A DNA stretch of 64,000 bases, taken from positions 16,532 to 80,531 of the forward strand of contig CAZRBA010000056.1 in NCBI GenBank assembly GCA_964598255.1. The letters are read 5' to 3'. The stretch comes from Caldithrix sp964598255 (GTDB lineage Bacteria > Calditrichota > Calditrichia > Calditrichales > Calditrichaceae). The notes under the pieces were generated by a model. It saw nothing but the letters and a program-made list of their open reading frames with translations, had not been told where the DNA came from and ran no database searches. Below are positions 8,717 to 16,383 of the stretch, piece by piece; position 1 is the stretch's first letter, and each line of letters starts with the position of its first letter. The translations under genes were made by a program, and so were the position numbers.

Positions 8717-11700
8717 ATGGCAGAGTTAACCGCAGAACAAAAACAAGCTCTTTTTTTAGATCGTAATATTTCCGTTACGGCCGGAGCGGGTGCTGGCAAA
8801 ACCCGTTTATTAGTGGAGCGGTTTCTTAAAATTGCTATCGAATATTACCGCGGCAAGCCGCAAAATGTTCGGCGTATTTTAGCAATTACCTTTACCAACA
8901 AAGCCGCCGGTGAAATGAAGGAACGCATTGCACAAGCGGTTAACCAACGGCTGGCACAAGGTGAAAATGCGGATTTGCGCATTCATTTGCTGGCCATTCG
9001 CGATCAGTTGAATTCGGTGGCCATTTCTACTATTCATTCTTTTTGCACGCGAATTTTGCGCGAATATCCTATCGAAGCCCAAGTTGCGCCCGATTTTGGC
9101 GAATTGGACGATATGCAATCGGCAATGCTTACGGACGAAGCCATCGAACAAACGCTGGAAGAAGTGACCGCGGCGGACGATGTGCAACGTCGTCAGCCGC
9201 TTTGGGAACTGTTCGGATTTTGGGAGCGCACCACGGTGGTTAAAATGCTGCGCATGGCCTTGCGGCATCCTTATGAAATGGAAACCATTGTCCGACGCTA
9301 CCGGAAGTTTACTCCGGAATCTTATCGCCATTTTGTAACGGAACTATGGCTGGCCGAAATGCGCCGCTTGCTTTCCGACCAAGAATTGCGCTATTGGAAC
9401 CGGTTGATTAAAGCCTGTTGGCAGGCGCTTAGCGCTCCTTTGCCAGCCGAATTGCAAGAAGTGGCCGATTATCTTCGGGTGTGTGTTAATTTGCCGGAGC
9501 GTGTGCGGGAACTAACTCCGGATGATTTTCGGAACATTTTACGCCTTGCCCGTCGGTTTACCACCGATAAAAATACGCCATATGCCAATTTGAATTTTTT
9601 AGGCAAAAAAAAGAATTGGCCAAAACACATTCAAGAAACCGTGCTGGAACTGAGCGGTGCGCTTTCGCAATGGTTGTTACGCGTTAACGATTTTTTCCCT
9701 GGCAATGTACCGGATGCGCGGGATGAGCAAGCTTTTACCCGTTTTCAAACCTTTTTACAATTGTACACTCGGGCAGCCGATTTGTACGAACAAAAGAAAA
9801 ACGAAATTCCCGCCGTGGATTTTGAGGATTTGTTGCTTAAAACGTACCGTTTGTTGCGTTCTAATGAAATAGTGCGGGCGGAATTAAACCGACGTTACGA
9901 ATTTATTATGGTGGACGAATTTCAAGATACCAATGCATTGCAATGGAAAATTATCGAACAACTTGCCTTGCAAGACGGACATTTGGCTGCGGATAAAATA
10001 TTTATTGTAGGCGATCCCAAACAGTCAATTTATGGTTTTCGCAATGCAGATATTCGCATCTTCCGTCAGGTAAAAGAAAATTTTGCCCTTGCGGCCGGTT
10101 ACGAATCAAGTGAAACCTTTCCGGGAAACCTCGTTCTGGAAAGCAGCTTCCGTTTTTTGCCGGAATTGAATGCCTTTATCAACGATTTGTTCGGCCATAT
10201 TTTGCAACCGGTCGGCGGCAATGACTACGAAGTAGAATTTCAGCCTTTGGTATCTCGACGCACTGAATCGGTACAGGCGCATATTGAATTGGCGTTGCTC
10301 GATCAGGAAGATGAACTTAGCGAAGAAGACTATATTGCGCATACGATTTTTGAAATTGTAAACGGTGAACAAAAAGAATTGATGACCCCCCGGGGCGCTA
10401 TTTCGTTTGGCGATATCGCCATTCTTTTACGTTCCAGAAATAATTTGCTGGCAATCGAACAAGCATTGCGCAATTACGGAATTCCTTTTAAAACCGTTAA
10501 GGGAATCGGCTATTGGCAGCAACAGGAAATTTACGATTTTTACCATTTGCTGCAATTTTTGGCCGATCCCACGGATGATTTTGCTCTTGTGGGGATTTTG
10601 CGCTCCAAATTATTTATGCTGCCCGATGATGTATTGTTCTTTTTGGCCAAAGAGCAGGGGAAAAATTTCTGGGAAAAATTAAACGGCGATCTGCAGCAGG
10701 GAAACTATGCAAAGACAGACAAAACCCGCCTTAAAACCATTCGCGATACGTTAAATCGGTGGATCGGGATGCGCAATTTTTTACCTTTGCATGAACTTTT
10801 GCAAACGGTTTTGGACGATTTACATTATCGCGCCTTGCTGACTTCCCAAATTAACGGCGACCAATTGGTGGCCAATATCGAAAAATTTATCGATCATGTT
10901 TACCGCTTTAACAACAATGGCATTTTGGGGCTTGTCGATTTGATTAAGCAGGTCGAATTATTTATCGAACAAAGTTTACGCGAAGGCGAGCCGCAAATCA
11001 ATTTGGAAGACAAAAGTACGGTTAAGCTGATGACCATTCATGCGGCCAAAGGATTGCAATTTCCGGTCGTCTTTATTCCGTACTTAAATACAGACAACCT
11101 TAAAAAAGAAGGTTCTGTTTCCAAGGTTTTAATAGATGCCGAAATCGGCTTAGGGGCGCCTCCGCGTAAAGATTTGTTTTCCGAAACAAGTACGCAAACC
11201 GAACCGGAAGACAATGGGTATGCCTTGTTCAATTTGTTAAAACTACAACAAAAAAAGAAGGATTTGGCCGAGGCAAAACGTATTTTTTACGTCGGGGTAA
11301 CCCGCGCCAGCGATCATTTGTTTTTAAGCGCCAAAATTAAAACGGACAGGAAAGGGCAACAAAATATTCAGCCGCATTCCGCCCTGCAATGGCTTAGCGA
11401 ACATTTTCAAAATAAAAACACGGATCTGTTTGATTCCGAGCAAAACCAATACCGGCATCCGGAATACACCTTACACATTGTTCGCCATGTAAAACGACCG
11501 GAACCTGCCGAACAAAAAATAAGTCAATGGCTGGAGAATTTGCAAAAACTTAAAGAACGGGTATTGCATCCGCACGCCGTCCCCGAAAAGGCATTACGCT
11601 TGTACCGCCCTCTGCGGGAAAGCCCCGGTCCCATTACGTTTTCGGCAACACGTTTAATGGTTTTTCAAAAGGATGCTCGGGAATATTATCGCCGTTATCA

Positions 11701-12325
11701 TTTGGGCTTTTTCGAAAGCGATTACGAGTTGTTTGCCGATGCCATTTTCAAAAGTGATGATTCGCTGATCAAAGGGAAAATTTTACACCGCTTTTTGCAA
11801 TTGTTAACCGATGACCAGGCTGCGGACGAACAGGAAACTTTGGAGCGTGTTTTGTTTGAATACGAAGTATTCGATCCGCAAAAGCAAGCGCAATTTCGGC
11901 AGGATGTTTTACGCCTTAAGGAAAGAATTTTTTCTTCTCCGTTAGGACAAAAAATCATTTGGGCTAAACAGGCCCGCAACGAAATTACTGTTACCATGCG
12001 TTTGGGAGACGATTACTTTACCGGAACCATCGATCGACTTATTGCAGATGAACAACACCTGTGGCGTGTAATCGACTACAAAACCAACCGCCTGAGCAAA
12101 GGGCAAATTGACCGTGTCGGGAAAAAATATGACATCCAAATGAAAGGCTATGCTTTGTTGTTAAGTCGTTTGTTGCCCAAACAAGCGGAGTTTTCGGTGG
12201 ATTTGTATTTTATTCAGGCCGATGCTCTTTTTACACGTACGTATGGTAGGCGCGATATCGAGCAAATAGAACGCGAATTTTTACGATTGATTGCGGAAAT
12301 AAAAGAAAAATTTCCGATTTCTTAA
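8717..12325 (+). CDS. addA: AddA-like UvrD-family helicase-nuclease
   Basis: This 1202-residue protein is a superfamily 1A helicase with a C-terminal nuclease. Motif I is AGAGAGKT (22-29), motif Ia is ITFTNKAAGEMKERI, motif II is VDEFQDT (399-405), motif III is GDPKQSIYGFR (from 432), motif V is MTIHAAKGLQFPVV and motif VI is YVGVTRASDHLF. The C-terminal PD-(D/E)XK nuclease has GTIDRLI and VIDYKTNRL with Asp1120 and Lys1122. The length and domain order fit AddA rather than UvrD/PcrA, which lack the nuclease. With the preceding gene it should form a DNA end-resecting helicase-nuclease. AAGG lies 7 bases before the ATG. No Chi sequence can be inferred from this window. Confidence 0.93.
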   Translation: MAELTAEQKQALFLDRNISVTAGAGAGKTRLLVERFLKIAIEYYRGKPQNVRRILAITFTNKAAGEMKERIAQAVNQRLAQGENADLRIHLLAIRDQLNSVAISTIHSFCTRILREYPIEAQVAPDFGELDDMQSAMLTDEAIEQTLEEVTAADDVQRRQPLWELFGFWERTTVVKMLRMALRHPYEMETIVRRYRKFTPESYRHFVTELWLAEMRRLLSDQELRYWNRLIKACWQALSAPLPAELQEVADYLRVCVNLPERVRELTPDDFRNILRLARRFTTDKNTPYANLNFLGKKKNWPKHIQETVLELSGALSQWLLRVNDFFPGNVPDARDEQAFTRFQTFLQLYTRAADLYEQKKNEIPAVDFEDLLLKTYRLLRSNEIVRAELNRRYEFIMVDEFQDTNALQWKIIEQLALQDGHLAADKIFIVGDPKQSIYGFRNADIRIFRQVKENFALAAGYESSETFPGNLVLESSFRFLPELNAFINDLFGHILQPVGGNDYEVEFQPLVSRRTESVQAHIELALLDQEDELSEEDYIAHTIFEIVNGEQKELMTPRGAISFGDIAILLRSRNNLLAIEQALRNYGIPFKTVKGIGYWQQQEIYDFYHLLQFLADPTDDFALVGILRSKLFMLPDDVLFFLAKEQGKNFWEKLNGDLQQGNYAKTDKTRLKTIRDTLNRWIGMRNFLPLHELLQTVLDDLHYRALLTSQINGDQLVANIEKFIDHVYRFNNNGILGLVDLIKQVELFIEQSLREGEPQINLEDKSTVKLMTIHAAKGLQFPVVFIPYLNTDNLKKEGSVSKVLIDAEIGLGAPPRKDLFSETSTQTEPEDNGYALFNLLKLQQKKKDLAEAKRIFYVGVTRASDHLFLSAKIKTDRKGQQNIQPHSALQWLSEHFQNKNTDLFDSEQNQYRHPEYTLHIVRHVKRPEPAEQKISQWLENLQKLKERVLHPHAVPEKALRLYRPLRESPGPITFSATRLMVFQKDAREYYRRYHLGFFESDYELFADAIFKSDDSLIKGKILHRFLQLLTDDQAADEQETLERVLFEYEVFDPQKQAQFRQDVLRLKERIFSSPLGQKIIWAKQARNEITVTMRLGDDYFTGTIDRLIADEQHLWRVIDYKTNRLSKGQIDRVGKKYDIQMKGYALLLSRLLPKQAEFSVDLYFIQADALFTRTYGRRDIEQIEREFLRLIAEIKEKFPIS

Positions 12326-12442
12326 TGGGTGTTCGGTAAATTTCCGAAGCACCATTCAAAAACAAATATTCCCAACGCATTTTGCAAAACAAAACGTTTT
12401 ACCGTAACTTTCGCCTTCTAAAACCAAAACGGACGGACAGGC

Positions 12443-13501
12443 ATGCAATTTGTTTCCAATGAATTGGTTATTTCCAATTTAATTAAAAGCCTTAACATCA
12501 AAAGATTAAAGAATTTATTGCTAACCGGCAGTTCTTTTTTTCTATCGGCATTAACCGGCAAAACGATTTTATGGGGAAAACCGGCAATTTTAACCATTGA
12601 ACCGACCAATTTGTGCAATTTGCACTGCCCGTTGTGCATTACCGGTTCCGGTCAATTACGCCGCGTTCAGGGGCGCATGACCATTGCCACATTCCGCCGG
12701 ATTTTGCAGCTTATGGGCGACGATATTTTTTTTCTGCTTCTTTACCATCAGGGCGAGCCCTATTTGAATCCCGATTTTTTGGAAATGGTACGCCTGGCCA
12801 AACAAAAAAATATTTATTGCACTACCAGCACCAACGGCCATTATTTTGACGAGCAGACCATTCGGGCAACCGTTCAATCCGGTCTGGACAGCATGATCGT
12901 TTCTTTGGACGGAGTAACGCAGCAAACGTACGGGCATTATCGGGTAAACGGCAAGTTGGAAAAGGTCGTAAAGGGTACAAAACGTTTTATGGAAATTAAA
13001 AAAGAAATGAAGTCCGCAACCCCGTTAATTGCATTGCAGTTTTTAGTGATGAAACATAACGAACATGAAATTCCGGCTGTGCGCCGTTTGGCAAAGGAAC
13101 TGGGTGTGGATCGCTTGTTAATTAAAACCATCGAAGTACATTCGATAAAAGAAGCAAAAGAGTGGTTGCCAGAAAATGAGAAATATCGCCGCTACAAATT
13201 TGACGGAGAAAAATTGATTGTCAAAAATGCCGAAAAAAAATCGTGTCCGCGTCCCTGGCTTTCTACTCTTATTAACTGGGACGGTGGTTTGGTACCGTGT
13301 TGCTTTGATAAAAACGGCGATTACGAAATGGGCAACGTTTTAAAGGTAAAAAATCTGGAAGAAATTTGGTTTGACAAAAAATTCATGAGTTTTCGTACGC
13401 AACTAAATACCGATCGTAAAAGCATTCCCATGTGTCGTAATTGCAATCAAGGTTTTGGCAGTTTTATTCCGCAATTCAAATGGGCGCGGCGTAAAAAATA
13501 A
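12443..13501 (+). CDS. Radical SAM / SPASM-domain protein
   Basis: This 352-residue protein has the radical SAM cluster motif as LCNLHCPLC, with Cys58, Cys62 and Cys65 (CxxxCxxC). It follows the strand TIEPTNLC typical of the MoaA/PqqE/SPASM branch. The SAM-binding glycine-rich region (DDIFFLLLYHQGEPYLNPDF) and TNGHYF strand are present. The C-terminus has SPASM-type cysteines: SCPRPW, INWDGGLVPCCFDKNG and MCRNC. SPASM proteins often modify peptides or sugars, but similar proteins of unknown substrate sit near envelope genes in many genomes. No precursor peptide or glycosyltransferase is nearby. The N-terminal 45 residues (hydrophobic, with LTGSSFFLSALTGK) lie ahead of the barrel and are unassigned. 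Confidence 0.87.
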   Translation: MQFVSNELVISNLIKSLNIKRLKNLLLTGSSFFLSALTGKTILWGKPAILTIEPTNLCNLHCPLCITGSGQLRRVQGRMTIATFRRILQLMGDDIFFLLLYHQGEPYLNPDFLEMVRLAKQKNIYCTTSTNGHYFDEQTIRATVQSGLDSMIVSLDGVTQQTYGHYRVNGKLEKVVKGTKRFMEIKKEMKSATPLIALQFLVMKHNEHEIPAVRRLAKELGVDRLLIKTIEVHSIKEAKEWLPENEKYRRYKFDGEKLIVKNAEKKSCPRPWLSTLINWDGGLVPCCFDKNGDYEMGNVLKVKNLEEIWFDKKFMSFRTQLNTDRKSIPMCRNCNQGFGSFIPQFKWARRKK

Positions 13502-13562
13502 AAAGGGCGGTTTGTATTTCCACCCTCCTACGGGGCCGTATGCCCCGAAATTAACACAACAG

Positions 13563-13582
13563 AATGCGAAGCCGTTCGCATT
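13563..13582 (+). terminator. Stem-loop between convergent genes
   Basis: AATGCGAA and TTCGCATT form a perfect 8-bp stem with a 4-base GCCG loop. The T-run (GATTTTTT) starts eight bases later on the plus strand, so it could end transcripts from the radical SAM gene. It overlaps the last codon of the convergent minus-strand gene, whose own transcripts would have no U-tract after the stem. A second small GC-rich stem (CGGGGC / GCCCCG, 13531-13547) lies just upstream. Confidence 0.5.
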
Positions 13583-14624
13583 AATTGATTTTTTGATAGC
13601 CTGCCGGAACTTTGAATTTATTCTCACTAATCGGTTTTACTTCAATTTTAATAAGCTCCGTGTGGTAAGCAAAGGCCGGTTCTTTTTTGTTGCTTTTTGA
13701 ACCTTTGGTTTTTCGGGCACTTTTCTTAAGTAAATTGCCAAACATACCGGTCGGATTGGTAAAATCGAAATTTTCATTTTCTTTTTCGGATTTTATTTTC
13801 TTACTTTTCGAGCTGGAAACATAAAATTCTCCGTCTATTACAACCGGATATCCTTTGATCTTTTTTAATTCTTCAATCCATTTTGTTTCGTTAAAATTAG
13901 CCTTACCGGCTTGGCCGTGTTTCATATTCTGAAACATTTTAATCCAGTTAAGCCCCAAAATGGATTGGGAATTAGGATCCACTTTAAGACCCACTTTTTG
14001 CAAATAAACTTTTTGAAAATTCAATTCTTCCTGCAACCCTTTTTTGATAGAGGCCGTTTTTTGAGTGGCCCAAACATCTGTGAACAAGCTATCCTTGCCT
14101 TTTTCGCCTGTTTCGGTGTTTTCCCATTCCGTAATCCAAAATACCTGATATTCGCGACAAGGAAAATTATGAATGGTTTTGCTCTTGTGGGTGGGAACTA
14201 CTCTTAATTCTTGACGAATAATTTTAATAGCGTTATCTGTCTCTCCGGTTTGTTCCTGTGCTTCTGTTTGTTCATTTTGTTCTTCATTCATATTAAGTTG
14301 AATTTTTTCAATGGGGTGTTCACTATATTGATGTTTTTCTTTGAACAGTTCAATTACCTTCATGGCCTGCAAATCGGTTATTTCACCTTTGGATTTATCT
14401 CCGAATAAAAGGCCAGACATTATTTGGCCCACCATACCTTCGCCTTTAAACGTACCGCTACTTTCTTTGTATTGCTTCATTCCTTGAATAAAGATCAAGT
14501 CGTGCGTGCTGTATTGGCCGAGTCCTTTGAATTTTACGGTGGATTTACTTTCATGAATAACACCGGCAATGCCCTGAAATGCAAATCCGAATACGATAAC
14601 CAGAAAAACGATTCGATTACGCAT
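13581..14624 (-). CDS. Secreted protein of unknown function (possibly DUF4412-like)
   Basis: I do not recognise this family with certainty. Starting at the ATG at 14624, which has a GGGGGA ribosome site 7-12 bases before it, the protein is about 347 residues. It has a clean signal peptide (MRNRIVFLVIVFGFAFQGIAG). An in-frame ATG 54 bases further up would bury the signal peptide and is rejected. The mature part is highly charged and soluble, with an acidic Glu/Gln stretch (NMNEEQNEQTEAQEQTGE) and a Lys/Ser-rich segment near the C-terminus. The opening pattern (STVKFKGLGQYSTHDLIFIQGMKQ), plus a mid-protein REYQVFWITEWE strand, is vaguely like DUF4412 periplasmic proteins. It stands alone between a convergent and a divergent gene. 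Confidence 0.72.
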   Translation of the reverse strand: MRNRIVFLVIVFGFAFQGIAGVIHESKSTVKFKGLGQYSTHDLIFIQGMKQYKESSGTFKGEGMVGQIMSGLLFGDKSKGEITDLQAMKVIELFKEKHQYSEHPIEKIQLNMNEEQNEQTEAQEQTGETDNAIKIIRQELRVVPTHKSKTIHNFPCREYQVFWITEWENTETGEKGKDSLFTDVWATQKTASIKKGLQEELNFQKVYLQKVGLKVDPNSQSILGLNWIKMFQNMKHGQAGKANFNETKWIEELKKIKGYPVVIDGEFYVSSSKSKKIKSEKENENFDFTNPTGMFGNLLKKSARKTKGSKSNKKEPAFAYHTELIKIEVKPISENKFKVPAGYQKIN

Positions 14625-15060
14625 GGTATGGTCCCCCAAAGTTGGTGTGTTGCTTAATGATAAAGATATTTGTTCCAAACGCCGAAATCAAAAAAATTTA
14701 GTAATCAAACGATTATATACCCAAAAAGCCACTGTGCTTACCGGTGGCGAGTACGGGCAATTTAATAAAAAATACGGAAAATTGTTAAGCCGATGGAAAT
14801 GTAATTTTATTAATTCGGTAACCGAACGCTTTGGCTTGCGGGTTATTACCGCCGGAAAAATTCTCCCTGCGTTTGTGTGTTAAGGGTTAAAAATATGCAT
14901 TCTTGCGAAACTATTTTAACTTTGTTTCGTCCCGGTGAAATTTTTACTTTAAGTAATTGAAAAAAACCGGATTAACGATTTGAATCTGTGGGGTTAAGCC
15001 CGTAAATTAGGGCGGTTTAAGTTTCGATTCGGAGCAAAAACAATAACGGGCGAGGTGATC
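14625..15060. other. 435-bp divergent intergenic region
   Basis: This stretch separates the divergent secreted protein and proline dehydrogenase and should carry both promoters. An open frame at 14623-14883 on the plus strand overlaps the secreted-protein start and has no family resemblance, so I do not call it. A GCCAC / GTGGC stem lies at about 14727-14746 without a T-run. No sigma-54 box or convincing operator was seen. Confidence 0.5.
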
Positions 15061-15966
15061 ATGAGTTTGTTTGATAAAATGATTGTTTGGAGCCTGCCAT
15101 TGGTACCCAAACCCATCGTTAAATTTTTTTCGAAGATTTACATCGCAGGTGCACATTTATCCGACGGCGTTAGAACCGTTCAAAAGCTTAATGCCAAGGG
15201 CATTATGGCTACAATGGATTTATTGGGTGAATTTACCGATTCCAAAGAAAAAGCGATTCAAGCGGCGGATGAGTACATTGAAATATTGCAAACCATTCAA
15301 AAAGAAGGGCTTAATTCCAACGTATCGGTTAAACCGACCCACATGGGCTTGCTAATTGACAAAGAGTTGTGTTATCGGAATATCCGGCGGATAGTGCAGG
15401 AGGCGCAAAAACACAACAACTTTGTGCGGATTGACATGGAAGATCATACGGCCACGGATGATACGATTGACATGTATTTGCGGTTAAAAGAAGAATTCGG
15501 CGAGCATGTGGGGATAGTGATTCAGGCTTATTTACGGCGTACCATAGACGATGTGAATCGTTTGTGCCAGCATAAAGCCAATGTTCGTTTGTGCAAGGGT
15601 ATTTATGTGGAACCACGCGAAATTGCTTACAAAGACATGGCCATAATTAACGAGAGTTACAAATACAATCTGGAAAAACTGATTAATGCCGGTTGCTATG
15701 TGGGCATTGCCACGCACGACGAAAAAATGGTGTGGCACGGGCTGCGTTTGATTGATAAGTATCATTTAAAACCGGAACAGTACGAATTTCAGATGTTGCT
15801 GGGCGTAGACGAACAATTACGCGATATTTTAGTCAAGTCCGGCCATCGGTTGCGTGTGTACGTACCGTTCGGGGCCGACTGGTACGGTTATTCTACCCGT
15901 AGGTTAAAAGAAAATCCGCGAATGGCTGGATTTGTTTTTAAACGCATTTTGGGTATCGGTAAATAA
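15061..15966 (+). CDS. Proline dehydrogenase
   Basis: This FAD-dependent enzyme oxidises L-proline to pyrroline-5-carboxylate, passing electrons to the membrane quinone pool. The protein is about 301 residues, the size of the monofunctional bacterial enzyme (Thermus/Deinococcus type) rather than the long PutA fusion. Family motifs are present in order: MDLLGE, VKPTHMGL, FVRIDMEDHT, GIVIQAYLRRT, VRLCKGIYVEP, YVGIATHDE, EFQMLLGV, and the substrate-binding RVYVPFGADWYGYSTRRLKENP split across the last helix. I prefer the ATG at 15061, after GAGGTG, over a GTG two codons upstream. No pyrroline-5-carboxylate dehydrogenase is nearby. A strong terminator follows directly, so the gene is monocistronic. 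Confidence 0.96.
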   Translation: MSLFDKMIVWSLPLVPKPIVKFFSKIYIAGAHLSDGVRTVQKLNAKGIMATMDLLGEFTDSKEKAIQAADEYIEILQTIQKEGLNSNVSVKPTHMGLLIDKELCYRNIRRIVQEAQKHNNFVRIDMEDHTATDDTIDMYLRLKEEFGEHVGIVIQAYLRRTIDDVNRLCQHKANVRLCKGIYVEPREIAYKDMAIINESYKYNLEKLINAGCYVGIATHDEKMVWHGLRLIDKYHLKPEQYEFQMLLGVDEQLRDILVKSGHRLRVYVPFGADWYGYSTRRLKENPRMAGFVFKRILGIGK

Positions 15967-15973
15967 AGCAAAG

Positions 15974-16013
15974 AAAAAGGCTTCGGTTGGCGGGAAAAAC
16001 CGGAGCCTTTTTT
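15974..16013 (+). terminator. Rho-independent terminator of proline dehydrogenase gene
   Basis: GGCTTCGGTT (15979-15988) pairs with AACCGGAGCC (15998-16007), with one G-T wobble. It is preceded by AAAAA and followed by TTTTTT. It starts 8 bases after the stop codon. Confidence 0.9.
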
Positions 16014-16105
16014 GCGTTTAGAGGGCTAAAGTTTGCCAGAGATGTGCCTGCGCCCAAAACAAAAATTTAATCGATTTAACCGTTTCGGCCTGGCAAGAAA
16101 AAATA

Positions 16106-16324
16106 ATGGGTCTGATACTTAGCGGAGGCGTCCGTAACAGCTACATGGCCGGAATGGGCCTTTTAAACTCGTTAATGCTCAACGCCCGTTGTCTTGTTAT
16201 TCCGCATTTTATTTACGCCCTGAAAGAAGAAATCGGCACAACGGGAATTAGTTCCCAGGAAGTTCAAAAACGCATTTGGAAGTTGGTAAACCAGACGCTT
16301 TGGCTGAGCGAACGGTTGAAATGA
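16106..16324 (+). CDS. Possible small hypothetical protein or gene remnant
   Basis: This is a 72-codon frame in the 370-bp gap between the proline dehydrogenase terminator and the convergent amidohydrolase. The product begins with a hydrophobic glycine-rich stretch (MGLILSGGVRNSYMAGMG) and ends in an amphipathic helix (KRIWKLVNQTLWLSERLK). There is no convincing ribosome site and I recognise no family. The codon use looks gene-like and the two halves read like a piece of a larger protein, so a decayed fragment is as likely as a real gene. The rest of the gap (16014-16105 and 16325-16383) shows nothing I can name. Confidence 0.3.
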   Translation: MGLILSGGVRNSYMAGMGLLNSLMLNARCLVIPHFIYALKEEIGTTGISSQEVQKRIWKLVNQTLWLSERLK

Positions 16325-16383
16325 AACTTTAAGATAAATGTTCAATACAACGAGCTTTTAATAAGTTTACTTCCCTTAATAGA

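Noticed and set aside
14623..14883. 86-codon plus-strand frame in the proline dehydrogenase upstream region
   Set aside because: It overlaps the start and signal peptide of the secreted protein on the other strand, has no ribosome site and no family resemblance.
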